A stretch of DNA of 64,000 bases from assembly GCF_963169125.1 (NCBI RefSeq), contig NC_084802.1, forward strand, positions 117,060,903 through 117,124,902, written 5' to 3'. Positions 10,398 to 21,782 of the stretch are shown piece after piece. The DNA is from Humulus lupulus (taxonomy: Eukaryota > Streptophyta > Magnoliopsida > Rosales > Cannabaceae). A model generated the notes under the pieces. It ran no database searches. It worked only from the letters and a program-made list of their open reading frames with translations, and was not told where the DNA came from. How positions within the stretch are numbered: the first letter of the stretch is position 1; every line of letters starts with the position of its first letter. The position numbers were made by a program, and so were the translations under genes.

Positions 10398-11355
10398 CTG
10401 CAGCACATCAAAAGGGAATCAACCATGAGTTTAGGAAAAAACAAAAGTGAAAAAGGGACCTTAAGAAATAGAAAAATTGAAGAAACTGTGACTGTGGCAC
10501 ATCAAAAGGGCATCCATTCCAAGATTGAATTAAATATATACAAAAACTATAAATAGGATCATACTGTGTGAATTGTAAAACAGGGGTAAAAAAAAAGTTG
10601 AAAGAATGTATAAAAAGGGTAGTTTAACTCAGCTACAAATAGAATTAATCAAGGAAACAAAAAGAAATCATGAAACATAAAGAATAAAACTATTTTCAAA
10701 CAACTAAAACCAAACAATTTTAGAAAGGGGACCAAAGAAATAAATAAGTCTGTTGCATCATTGAGTCCCTAACCTTATGTGTAGCCAATAATCCCATTTT
10801 ATCCAACCAGTACTAGATTTCCAATATAAGCACCAACTGGGGCATAGGACTCCAAAGTCTTTTAGGTACCAAATTTCCAGGCAGTATGTCCTGAATCTAA
10901 GCATGCACTATAGCCAATCTCAGTCTAATCATAACTATGATTTATCACTAGCTAGAACTTGTTTCAGGACATACAGTAAGAACTTGCACTCTTAACGGTG
11001 GACCAATTAAACATCAAATACTAACATACAACACAAAAGTGAGCCCCAGTTGATTAAAAAAAACAAATCTTTTGTCGAAATCATTATCTTGATTACTCAA
11101 TCAACTCATTAGTCATGGAACCCAATAGTGATCTAAGACCTCTTTCTGTTTTTAAGGCCCTTGAGTGAGGACTTTGGGAAAATATATGGCCACCAGACTA
11201 TGCCAGCAACTAAAACCATGTTACTAATGTACAAACACTTCTGTTACCCCCAAAACATAGGTAAAAATCACATCTTTTTCAGGGAAATTCAAAGCAAAAT
11301 GTAATATCTTTAGCTTATAAAAAAAGCTAAAGTAACAGAGTTTTCTGGACATTAC
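10398..11355. other. AT-rich spacer in element G
   Basis: No coding frame, RNA gene or clear repeat. Intron-like. Confidence 0.4.
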
Positions 11356-11422
11356 AAGTGGGAATCCCCTTGCAAAGAGCCCAAGACCCACAACAGAAAC
11401 CAGTGGCACGATTATAATAGGA
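11356..11422 (-). pseudogene. Captured nucleobase-ascorbate transporter (NAT) exon
   Basis: A minus-strand segment reading SPIIIVPLVSVVGLGLFARGFPL with a possible acceptor (ttatttag) and donor (gtaatg). In plant NAT (xanthine/uracil permease) proteins the segment FFSPLxMVPxVxxVGLGLFxRGFP occupies this place, a transmembrane helix and loop. The continuation (CVEIGLP) is absent. The longer accidental ORF around it (11224-11514) is not the exon. Confidence 0.68.
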
Positions 11423-12463
11423 CTAAATAAGCCATTTATGAAGAATTTTTTGCTCTTTTGGCTAGACTTTACGCAGATGTAGAATAGTAGCAATTTTGCT
11501 CTAGTTCGAACCAAGTAAATTCTGGTGTGTTGTTTCCTGTTATTTTGTTATTCTTTGTTTTACTGTTATTTGTTAGATCAATTTTTTGTCTTTAAATTTG
11601 TATCTTCATTAAAGCTTCTGTTTTGTGGTGTTCTTCCTGATATACCTGGCACAACAGAAACTATCTATTTTTCAAGTTTCTCAACCAGAATTAGATACTA
11701 TATGACCAAACCAAAACAACACTCAATATTGATAACCTCATACTAACAAGTCTATGCTCCTTTATGCCTCAATTCAATATATGACATATCATATTTGACA
11801 TACAATTGTCTTTTTACAGATTGAAACTTATATGTTTGAAGAAAAAATGAAAAAAAAAATAAATAAAAAAAACCCACTTTCTGTATGTAGTATATGTTAA
11901 GTGTTGGTCAAATGCTCAAGGTCAACTTGGCTATTATTGGACATCATAACTGAATTTTGTAAATTCAGTTATGACAGTTGGTGCTCGGGCCTTGGAGGGG
12001 ATTTTAGTCACTTACATCACATGTATATATATATAAGGCTCCTATTCTATCATTTAATCCAATTTAGTTTTTACATACATTGTAATATTGAGAGTGAGTT
12101 TTAGAGAGCCTAGAGATATCTTGTACTACTGTTATGAGAGAAGCTTGGAGCTAGACTCCATTGTTCGACAGATTGAAACTTAGAATCAATAAAGAGATTG
12201 TCAAGCCCTTGGGGCTGGTTTTGGCCGTGGAGTAGAGTGGTGTCTAGCCAACATAATAAAAGAAATTGTATTAAGGAACAGAATGAAACATCTCTGAATA
12301 ATAAAAAAAAGATAAGTAAAAACTGCAAGAAATATTCATTTAGTTACTATATTAGGATTAATATGTACTCTCAGAAGATTATGTTTGTCTATAAGATGGA
12401 TGCATGTATTTATGTGTTTATTCAACCAAGCCTCAATCAACGAAACTTAAACGAGTACTCTAC
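11423..12463. other. AT-rich spacer in element G, with a perfect inverted repeat and an LTR-like stretch
   Basis: Contains a perfect 14-bp inverted repeat with a 3-bp loop (arms 11944-11957 and 11961-11974). Positions 11895-12253 look like a small solo LTR: TG start, TATATATATAAGG near 12024-12036, AATAAAG near 12189 and an end in CCAACA. I found no matching target duplication, so the LTR reading is weak. No gene. Confidence 0.3.
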
Positions 12464-12538
12464 CTGGACAAACCCATATAGGCCAAGAATGGACATAGCA
12501 TTTGCACCAAGTACTTTTAATCTAAATTCAACATGTGG
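12464..12538 (-). pseudogene. Unassigned captured exon-like segment (25 codons)
   Basis: A 75-bp open minus-strand stretch between acceptor ttttgcag and donor gtagag. It reads PHVEFRLKVLGANAMSILGL and then YGFVQ. Length is a multiple of three, splice sites are good and the residue composition is protein-like. I do not recognise the parent gene. Confidence 0.4.
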
Positions 12539-13117
12539 CTGCAAAAAACATTAGAGACAATAATGAAAGAAGGAAATACATATTTTTTTTAAGACAAGAC
12601 CTAAAAGAGTGCCACAAATATAAATAAGTAAACAAATAAATAAGAGTGTCATCAAATTATAGAACTCAAAACTGATTCTGTATATCCAACCTCTCCTCGA
12701 ATGATTAGTTGCAGTGAGAAATAACTAGACTCATAATAGAAAGAGGCCATATGAATCACAATACTGATATGAAAATTTACCAAGAAGATTTTTATACTTC
12801 AAGACTTCAACAACTGAGCCCCAAAATTTAGTCTAATGTATCATCAGAGACAGCTTAATAAAAATTTATATATTTATATATATTAAATCAAAACAGATAT
12901 ACATGCTTAATAACTTCAATTTAGCATCAAGATGACATGATTTTATGACAAATATAAATCAGAGACGTAAATATGACATGATTTTATAAATTCGATCAAG
13001 CACAGAACCATCTACACTAACAGTAAACATTTCCTGCCCAATGACAATTACATGAAGTTTTGAATAAGATGTACATTACCAAAAATAAGATTGCACAAGG
13101 GTTCAACAACTTTAAAC
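12539..13117. other. AT-rich spacer in element G
   Basis: Intron-like AT-rich DNA; nothing supportable. Confidence 0.4.
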
Positions 13118-13186
13118 CTCAGGCTGTGGACAGTCAGCTCTACTTCTGTGCACCGTAGTTAGAATGTCTCGAGAATACCCATTTTC
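13118..13186 (-). pseudogene. Unassigned captured exon-like segment (23 codons)
   Basis: A 69-bp open minus-strand stretch between acceptor gtaccag and donor gtttaa. It reads ENGYSRDILTTVHRSRADCP and then QPE. It is in phase with the 12464-12538 segment if both are spliced, so the two may be neighbouring exons of one parent gene. Not recognised. Confidence 0.4.
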
Positions 13187-14520
13187 CTGGTACAAATGGA
13201 AAAAGAAAAAGCGTCAGAGCACTAAAAATCTTACAGAAAGATTAAATTATCTGGGACAGGCCTATGGCTACTAAAACTGTCAGTTAGTTTTCACTTAATT
13301 TGATTGGGTAAAATGGTATCCTTGTTAAATCAAAAACAAAATTCAGAGCTTTAGTCCCGTTGATAGATTTGTAATAGGAATAGTCCATGCATTATAGAAT
13401 AATTGTTCCCTTTTTAAAAGTTTACGAAATTGGACTAGTATGCATTTTTTTTGTAATAAAACAGATGGAAAACTAACTGTACAACTTTCAAAATTCTGGT
13501 ACGTATAAAGCAACTTAAGATACACAAAAATAGAACTTCAAAACATATTATTAATAACTATATTCTGACATGAGATTAATCATCAGAGCAGAAGAGTAAA
13601 CACGAACTAAGTCTCTATGATCAAGAAAGGACTCGAGTAAGAAAAGGCACTATCAATAAGGGCATACACTTGGCAGCTGATATAAATAATTGTGATAGGT
13701 TCACATATATGATGATAAGTGTGCTAAATAAGTATAGGCCAACATATTCATTCAAAAGTATTCTAAAGTAGTTGCAAAGTTAAAAAATTGGAGACCCTTT
13801 ATGTATATATTGACATGGTTAAAAAATCAAGCAAAGTTAACATTCCAAGATGTCGTTTAACTCACAAATGGAAAGAGAGCTTCTACAAATATACCACTGC
13901 ACACTTAAACAGAGTGGAGAAGAGAAGACGTGTGCCTCAATTGAAAGAAGAAAAGAGCAAAGAAATGGTTATATGTACGAATCTATAAAAATGGTGACAA
14001 TCTATATAACCAGGACCTAAAGTACAAATATAGTCACTCCAGTCTAAAAACTCACACCTCACGGCTGCATTCAAAACCTCAAATATCAACCCTAATTGAC
14101 CAACACCCAATCGTGCAAGGAAGACCCAAATTGAACAAGAGAGATGCTCCTACTTTTATTCTTTATTTCACATGTATACACACATTATAATAAATCATAT
14201 TAAAAACAATTAAACATAAGCGTATACAATGCACATAAAATTAATAAGGAAATTTACACACATATATATAACACATACATGTATATAGATCAAGCATAAT
14301 ATTTGAAATAACAAACAGAATATCTTAAAAGAATATACCTTCTTATTCAGTTTCTAGAGATCTTTCTCCTTTTTTGAAAGTTTAAATCAAGCCCTAAATC
14401 AACTTTTTCCAACCATAGTTGTAATGAAGTGAGGCCGGAAAAAAAAAACACAAATTAAGAGCACAGCAGAGAGACTGGAGCATAAAAATACCCCATAAAT
14501 ACAAAAATGGATATTAAAAA
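13187..14520. other. AT-rich spacer in element G
   Basis: No supportable coding frame. AT-rich, with short A runs. Confidence 0.4.
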
Positions 14521-14770
14521 AAAAAGCTTATATTAACTGAGAGAGGGACAAAAACTGGAGATACCCTGAGTGAGAGAAAGAGAAAGGTAACCAGGAAAAA
14601 AAAACAAGAAAAAGATTACACATACCTAGGGATTTCGTGTGAAAGAGAAAGAGGCAGTGAGAGAAAGAGAGAAGCGGTGAGAAATAGGTAACGTTGAGTG
14701 AGAGGAGGAGAGGGTTTGGGGATTTGGCAAGATAAATAAAGAGACTGTGGATCATACAACACGAATGGAT
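14521..14770 (-). promoter_or_regulatory. CT-rich leader-like segment with splice donor (captured 5' UTR candidate)
   Basis: On the minus strand this is strongly CT-rich (repeated CTCTCTTTCTCTCACT words), as plant 5' leaders often are. It contains a good donor (CCCTAG|GTATGT) near 14626. It lies upstream of the exon-like pieces at 13.2 to 5.4 kb and on their strand. It could be the first, non-coding exon of a chimeric unit. No start codon or expression evidence. Confidence 0.3.
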
Positions 14771-14952
14771 CAATTCTAATTTACACACTACTTAGTAACC
14801 TAAATGTAAAAGAGTTCATCTTGGTTACTTCAATTGGTAAATTTCTCAAATTTTCTAGATAAAGTATCATAAATGTAGCTCAATTTTGGAAACAAAAGTA
14901 ACATAAACGCTAAAATCAACAACTGAGCTGAGCAAAAGTACCATGAACTCAC

Positions 14953-15356
14953 CTCAATGCACGAAGCCTCATCCGAGCCTCCAATCGATGACGACCCTCC
15001 CAAGAATTCGGCATCCGCTGCTCGAATCCAATGTGAATGGTCCAGAGTCCCGACTTGGCGAAGATCGAATCGGTCTCATTGCTAGCTCCACCAACCTCCA
15101 CCACGATCCAAACGACTTCTTACGGCACCAGCATCAGCGAGTGCATCAGACCGGTCATGTGAAGGGCCTGGAACGTCCTCACATAAGTGGGAGTCACCAC
15201 AATGACGGTTCTAGGGTTCTTGACTCCAAATTGATGCCTCTGCTCCCTCTAAACCGTGTCAATAATCTGGTGCGCCTTCATGACCTCAGCCAGATTCGGA
15301 TGCGGCCAAGGCCTGATTCAGATCCCGTGGCGGCCAACCACCGCACGACTAGTAGA
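14953..15356 (-). pseudogene. IRX14: Captured IRX14-type GT43 glycosyltransferase exon fragment
   Basis: The minus strand reads a long, easily recognised block of the plant xylan-backbone glycosyltransferase IRX14 (family GT43, Golgi): VVGRHGI, PWPHPN, EVMKAHQII, VTPTYVRTFQALHMTG, MHSLMLVP, VVWIVVEVGG, NETDSIFAKSG, IGFEQRMPNSWE. It ends MRLRALR at a perfect donor (gtgagt). Three in-frame stops (after HGI, after IIDTV and after LMLVP) kill it. Only this exon is present. The DxD metal-binding region encoded downstream in the gene is missing. Confidence 0.9.
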
Positions 15357-15777
15357 ACTACCCGTAGAGGACTAGAATTTGGGGATTTCGGTGAGAGGTA
15401 GGGAGAGCTGGGAGTTTGAGGCTGTGGGGAAATTTCTGGGAAATTTGGAGAATTTCCTCTTGGAAAGTTTGGAAATTTTATTAGAGAGGTCTCGGAGGTT
15501 CGAGAAAATTTGGGGTTTGGGTAGGGAGATTTCTGCTAGGTTTAGATAGATGTGAGGGAGACAGAGAGTTAAGAGAGAGAATGAGATATGCAGATTTAGA
15601 AAATGAGAATATCAAGTGAAATAATACAATATTTGGCACAATTATTTCATTTATCGCCAATTAATGTATTTGTGCACCATTTTTTTTTTATGTCCTCCCA
15701 AATTTTATGGGTTTAGGATAACATTTTTTTAAAAGAGTTATACTTAAATGTTGTGGAAAGGGTTATTTGGTGTAGTG
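15357..15777. other. Right end of CACTA element G
   Basis: On the minus strand, 15357-15560 may be further IRX14-type upstream coding or leader DNA, but I recognise no conserved block in it. The last 200 bp hold subterminal AACATTTTT-type words and the terminus …GGTGTAGTG. Confidence 0.5.
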
Positions 15778-15780
15778 ATG
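15778..15780 (+). repeat. Target-site duplication ATG, right of CACTA element G
   Basis: Matches 4637-4639. Confidence 0.9.
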
Positions 15781-17400
15781 GAGAGAGGTGTGAGATAAAA
15801 ACTAATTACAAGAGTTACTTCTTCACATGGAAGGATCTGAATATGAGACAGAGGCTTTGGTTGGAGTTGGTGAAAGATTATGATTGTGAGATTCTTTATC
15901 ATCCAGGAAAATCCAATGTAGTGGCAGATGCTTTGAGTTGGAGAGGTGCAAAACAGTTATTCAATTCAAAGCAGATATATAGGGCATCGCCAAAGGATAT
16001 GACCAGAGCAGGGATAGAGTTAGTGGTTGGCCAGCTAGCCAAGATCACTTTCCATTCTACTCTATTAGAGGGGTTAAAGGACGGCCAAATGAGTGATCCT
16101 CAGTTGATGAAGCATAGAGGGGACGTCCTAGCTGGAGTGGCTAAGGACTATATAATGTATGAGATAGGTTTATTTAGATACAAGGATCAGATTATGATAT
16201 TAGACGAAAGATTCTAGATGAATCTCACACTACACTGTATTTGTTGCATCGAGGCACCACAAAGATGTACCAGGATCTAAAAACTTTGTATTGGTGGCCC
16301 GAGAAGAAGAAAGACGTGGATTATGTGGCTAAGTGCATAACGTGTCAGAAAGTGAAAGCTGAGCACCAGAGACCATCGAGGCTATTACAACCTTTATGTA
16401 TTCCTGAGTGGAAGTGGGAGGATATAACCATGGACAGTGGGTCAGCATGATTCAATTTGGGTGATTATGGATCGATATACCAAATCATCACATTTCTTGC
16501 CTGTGAGGACAAGTTTTATAGTTGATCAGTAAGCTGAGTTCTATGTGAAAGAGATTGTATGCCTTCATGGGGCTCTGAAGTCTATTGTGTCAGATCAGAA
16601 CCCCACTTTTACTTCCATGTTTTGAGGAAGTCTACAGAAGGCTATGGGTATGCAGCTAAAGGTTATGACAACTTATCATCCTCAGACAGATGGTCAGTCT
16701 GAGAGGACGATTCAGATACTGGAAGGCATGCTTCAGGAGTGTGTGTTGGACTTTGAAGGATCATGGAGTAAGTATTTTCCTTTGATATAATTTTCCTACA
16801 ACAGTTATCAGTCGACCATTGGGATGGCTCCTTATGAGATGTTGTATAACAGGAAGTGTAGATCATCCATTCAGTGGGATAAAATGGGTGAAAGGAAATA
16901 CTTAGGTCCTGAAGCAGTTGAAAGAACTTATGAAGCCATTGATAAGATTAGAGCTCAAATGCTCACATCATATAGTAGGCAGAAGATTTATTATGATCTA
17001 AGGCCCAGGAACGTAGAATTCCAAGTTGGAGACTATGTCTTCCTTAGAGTTTCACCGCTGAAAGGGCTGAAAAGATTTGGAAAGAAGGGCAAGTTGAGCC
17101 CCAAGTTTGTAGGACCTTTTGAGATCTTGAAAAGGACTGGTCAGGTGGCCTACAGGTTGGCCTTACCTCCGACATTGTCAGGAGTTCATAATGTGTTTCA
17201 CATTTAAATGCTTCAAAAATATATATCATATGGAACTCGTATGCTGAGTTATGAGAATCTGGAGCTACACAAAGACTCGTCTTATGAGGAGCAGCCAATT
17301 TAGATATTAGATAGGAAGGACAAGGTCTTGAGAAATAAGACTATATAGGATCAGTATCCCGAGCTGCTCAGGTAAATTTGGAGGATAAAATTTCTATAAG
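15781..17400 (+). pseudogene. Element F (Tekay), RNase H end, integrase and chromodomain region
   Basis: Resumes at the RNase H and runs through tether ([21 protein letters not shown]), the integrase zinc domain (H…H…C-ITC at about 16246-16360), the catalytic core (VSDQNPTF near 16590, [13 protein letters not shown] near 16680) and the C-terminal domain (GDYVFLRVSP, GKLSPKFVGPFEIL). A degraded chromodomain lies near 17280-17375. Several stops (16215, 16448, near 16530, 17205, near 17302) are present. Element D covers the same stretch at 47640-49366. Confidence 0.85.
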
Positions 17401-17411
17401 GAGGGGATAGT
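17391..17411 (+). other. Polypurine tract of element F
   Basis: AAGGAGGGGATAG directly before the LTR, the same as in element D (GAGGAGGGGATAG). Confidence 0.75.
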
Positions 17412-19824
17412 TATAACGTTCCAAAATTCATAATAAGGCTTAGTGCCTTAATTCGGGTGCGAGGAGGGCAATATTGGAAATTATATGCGATATTATATGA
17501 TTTTAGTGAATGATTATGTGATTATGTGAATTACATGAGTTGTATTATGATATGACTGCTTATGTGTGTTTGTGTGTATTAATTATGTTGTAGGCCCATT
17601 TTCGTCAGAAATGGCATTTTTTGTAATTTTGACCTACTGAGGGTATATCTATAATTATATATGATATGTGATTGAGACCACATTATTATGTGGATATATT
17701 TGAGATATTCGGCATGAGGCGATCCTTGTGAGCAATTTAGTGGTAAAGTCACAATAGGGATAAATACCCGGCTCGAGGTGAGCCTAGAGGTATTTTGGTA
17801 ACTTCGCAAGCTACTGGGTTTATTGGGTAATGGCAATTGATTTTTTGGGTATTTGAGCTTAATGGATTTAATTGAGATTATGTGGTGAAATTTGAGGTTA
17901 ATGGGAGATTAGGCTAAAAAGTACTATTTTGTCTATGGGCTTAGTATTATGGTTTGATTGGAGGTGAGGGCAAATTGGTCATTTGACCAAGTTAAGAATA
18001 AGTCTGATTAAGGGAATAATAGCCTAGTGCTTCACATTTTGGGGCATTCATCACTTCTCGTAGTTTCTCTCTAAAGCTTGTGTTTAGGGCTCAGGCACAA
18101 GATAACCAAGTTGTTAGATTTTTGTGAAATTAAGGAGATTCAAGGCCCCTAGGGAGGGATGGAGGTGCCAAGTTCAACACTTAGCATCTGGGAATTTTAA
18201 ATTTGAGGAGGTATGAACCAATTACCCTATGTTTCATCTTATATTTTTGGTATTCTTGGATGAGTTAATGTATGTTAAGTTCTTCTGATTTGAGGTTTCT
18301 AGGAGGTGTTGGAGTTGGATTTTGCTGGAAGAACATGTCTAGGTGGACAATTATAGACTGAATTCTCAATTTGTAGCATGAAAGGTATGAATTATCATGG
18401 CTTCTCTTATTGTTGTTGGTGTTCTTGAGGAGTGTTTGAACTCTTGAGTAATTTTCTGATTTTGGGGGTTTTTGGATGAGTTTTTAATACTTTGAGGTTT
18501 GGGTTTTCTTTTAAAAGTTGTATGAGGTGTTTTGGGGTCAAAAGTCTAATATGGAAACTTGGTTTGGTGATTTTGAGGGCTTAGGTTTGATTGGGGCGAG
18601 TTTGGGTCGAAAACGTTGCAGAAAACACAACCCAAAAATCTGGGTTTGCGACGTAGTACCCTTGCGCTTGGTTTGGATGCCCCTGCGCTATGCAGGGGAG
18701 AGTTTGGGGGAGCCTCTAACTTGTTGGGCACCCCTACCCTATGCAGGGAGAGCTTGGGGTGTCTCTGCTCAGTTGGGGAGCCCCTGCCCTTATTTTGGGT
18801 GCCCCTTCCCTATGCCCATTTCAGCATGATTCATTTTTAGGGCCTGGGAATAACTCGGGGGCTCAGGGGACGATTCCACCACCCCGATTAGTGGAATAGG
18901 AGGTCCTAAGAGTACATGATTGATCCCAGCTTCAGTGTTTGTATTTAGTTCTTAACGGAAGTACCATTTATGGTGGGGCTTGAGAAAGGATCGCGCTCGG
19001 GGTTATACCATTATTCGCACAGAACCTGAGGTATGAAAAATGCACCCAGGTTGTGATTAGGGCTTGAGCCCCGGTTATTGAACATGATTATAACCATGCC
19101 TTTGAATATTTGTTTAAATTTGAATGACTGTGTTATGTCGAAACTGCATAATTGATTGAATCTGATTGAAAATCTCAGCTTATAAGTCGTGGACAGCATA
19201 TGCATGTAGAATACAGGCCGTTATGGCTGAGCCACTTTGGAAGGGAGATATGCACTTATCTGGCTCTGAAGCCGCTTGAATAAATGAAGTTCGGTATGCA
19301 CTCGTGTGACTCTTTGGTCACATAATTGAGTTAAATTCTTGGTTGAGTATGGTTATTACTGCTAAGCATGCAATTTATGTTCTATTGAATATTTTTTTCT
19401 GTTTATTTAAGTTTTCTTGCAGAGCCTTGGCTCACGAGTGCTACATGGTGCAGGTAAGTGTAAGGAGAAGCTAGACCAGCCATGAGTTGGAGAGCTTCAG
19501 GGGCAGCATGTACATATGCAGTCTACTCAACCACCACGATCATTATTGCTATAGAGGAACTAGGGTTAAGCTTTTATTGTGTCGCTTAGGCCGACCTCTT
19601 TTGTATTCATTTTGTGTTTGTAATTGACTGTTATACTCTGTTTGGGATCCCATGTATAAACTCAAACTTTTAATGGAAAATTATTACTTCTTTGACCAAA
19701 ATTTGTAATACCTAAATCATTAGTTAATTTTAATTACATTTTTAAGTCCAGACAACTCGCTTAACGAGTTAAGCACAATTTTAAACACACAAGTGTAACG
19801 ATCCTAGAATAGTAGGGCATTACA
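17412..19824 (+). mobile_element. Element F 3' LTR (Tekay)
   Basis: Starts TATAACGTTCC, where the G of the usual TGTAAC is mutated, and ends GGGCATTACA. Landmarks shared with the other Tekay LTRs: a TTCTTGCAGAGCCTTGGCTCAC box near 19413 and TTTGGGATCCCATG near 19640. At about 18655-18830 it holds four related palindromic words (for example CCCCTGCGCTATGCAGGGG). No 5' partner LTR exists in the window. It abuts the accessory ORF of element H/J at 19825. No host gene lies in this 2.4-kb stretch. Confidence 0.8.
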
Positions 19825-21080
19825 GCAGTAGTAGATAACACATTTACTTCAGGATTACCATTTTTAATAGTATGGTTCAAACCTCCAATCATGGCATTGG
19901 AGTATTAAGAGTCGTGCAAAGTAGTAATTTTAGAGTCTCCCCCTCCCCCAATAATCCAAGTGTTAGAGGATATGTCTAGCCCGGTCCATAATTCATAGCA
20001 GATTGTAGTAGTTTCCTCCTCTAGTTTGGAGGGTAGGGTTCTCACTCATTTACTTCTTGTTGTCTACATAGTTATAATTATAAGTCTTTGTTTTAACATT
20101 TTGGTTCGTTCTTGCGGAGGAAGATACGAACCTCCAGGACATCTTCAGAACCGGCCCTATCATTAAGAGGCCAAGGATTTTGAAGAAGGTTGCCTCTGAA
20201 ACTGGAGCTCCAGCTGGATCTCCTCCGTGGTTAAAACCAAAGATGCCCCTCCCTCAACTCCTCGTGATCCTGTGGACCTCCCCCATGTCATCCAATCCGC
20301 AGCCCCGGCTATCACGATCCCAGGTCCTTACATCAAGGTGGGGAAACCTCTGGAACCCCTGCACACTCGCTCCAGAAGATTGTGAACAACCTAATGGGGC
20401 ATGAAAACTAGGTCAGCACCAAAGAGATGCAGGCCATAGAAGGGAACCCCTCCGCGACCATCCTCAACTCTATGCTTGGGATGTCTCAAACTGTAAGTCT
20501 TATCCTTATCCTCTTACTTCAATTTCAAGATTTCACGAACCAACCCCTCATTAATTGTTGGATGTAGACCTGCATGGCTCAGATCCGGGGCATTACTCAG
20601 ATCCGTGCTAAGGTGGAAGATTCTAAGGTAGCTCTGAAAGAGGCTAGGATAGCTCTAGAAACCTCCCAGAATAACAAAAAAATTGCTAAGGCGAAAGCTT
20701 TGGAGGTGATCTAGGGTGGTGACCAGCTACTGAGGGAGATTGAGGACCATAAGCTGAAGGTCTCGGAGGTCGAGGATAAGTTCCAGTCCAAGGCCAAAGA
20801 GGATGCTCCCCGGATCGAGGAGCTCAAGCTTCAGATGAAGGGCCGCTGGGCCAAGACGAAGAACTCCTTGGAGAAAATGTTCTATCGGTTCTTGATGTAC
20901 AATCAGGACATGGATTTCTTATTCCTCGACGTTGAACTCTGGGGGTGCTACCTCACCATGTTCCAGGACCGGTTGGAAAAGGAGCCAACGAAGACAGTGG
21001 AGACAGCTTCTAGGGCCGGAGCTGATGAACAGGTCAAAGAAGTGTCATCTCAGAAGCAAACTGCTAGAGCTCAAGGATGA
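19825..21080 (+). pseudogene. Element H/J: antisense accessory ORF, C-terminal half
   Basis: Plus-strand pieces of the Tat accessory ORF. At 19825 it resumes with GTAGTAGATAACAC, like C at 39478. An exon after acceptor cttgcggag (near 20117) reads EEDTNLQDIFRTGP and onward. A coiled-coil exon follows at about 20566-21080 (AQIRGITQIRAKVEDSKVAL…) and ends with the typical block (MFYRFLMYNQDMDFLFLDVELW). There is an in-frame TAG near 20713. It is antisense to the minus-strand integrase at 21783-22835, as in element C. Confidence 0.65.
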
Positions 21081-21782
21081 GAGGTTCTTCCATACATTTG
21101 TTGTATCCTCATTTGGGTAGTGCTCGAGGTTCATTATCCTCGTTTAATTTATACATACTTTTCTTATATATGTTGGTTTTATACTCAATCTTTCTACTCC
21201 CCATTTCCATTAATTATTATCATGTTTATAAACCTTTGATGTTTTTATACACTTTCACAGTTGTAGGGAGTGCTTATTAGGTCTAGATATGTGCCTGATG
21301 GCTTGTACAGTTAATTTCTAGTCGTTGACCTACTTGCACATACCTGTTAGGATTCAAGCCTCGGACCTGGTTTAGCTCCAGGATTTTTGTACCTAGTGAA
21401 ATTCTAGGGTTTTTATTTTTGCTTTGAATTTTCTTAACTTAGTTCACATTGAAATTTCTTGAAACTCAAGCTTTAAAAAGCCACAGACTTTCAAAATTTC
21501 CAAATTCTAAGTTGCAAAAACTTATCTAAAGTTTTCTGAATATTTCAAAGACTATTGAGGGTTATATGCTCCTGAAGCGATCAGAACTTATAAACATTTT
21601 ACATCACTTTTACATAATTAGCTCGCGCTAAATAACAAGAATAAATTGAAAAATTCTTGCACCATGTTTAAATTACAAAGCAACCTTATACTATTTAAAT
21701 TCAAACAATAGAACACATGGCTTTAATACTTAAGCCTTACAAAAGATGAAATAAATAAAGTCTAACAAAAAATTTCTATCAG
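21081..21782. other. Element H/J: non-coding stretch between accessory ORF and integrase end
   Basis: Corresponds to the place of the 119-bp array in element C. No tandem array remains here, only AT-rich sequence. Confidence 0.5.

Larger units (their letters stand above)
4640..15777. mobile_element. Element G: CACTA (En/Spm) transposon, non-autonomous, carrying captured gene fragments
   Basis: The left end reads CACTACAAGAAAAAATG and the right end, on the minus strand, reads CACTACACCAAATAACC, so both start with CACTACA as in plant CACTA elements. The 3-bp duplication ATG is also typical of the superfamily. The element lies inside the RNase H gene of element F, which is uninterrupted once G is removed. 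I see no TNP2- or TNPA-like transposase, so it probably depends on another copy. The interior is AT-rich, with islands of exon-like sequence from host genes, all on the minus strand. This fits a Pack-CACTA. Confidence 0.88.

Noticed and set aside
11224..11514. 96-aa membrane-like minus-strand ORF as an intact small protein
   Set aside because: Only the middle 22 residues match a NAT transporter; the flanks are AT-rich intron-like sequence with splice sites at the edges of the match.
4640..15777. CACTA transposase genes (TNP2/TNPA) in element G
   Set aside because: No transposase domain or long ORF of that kind on either strand; the element is treated as non-autonomous.
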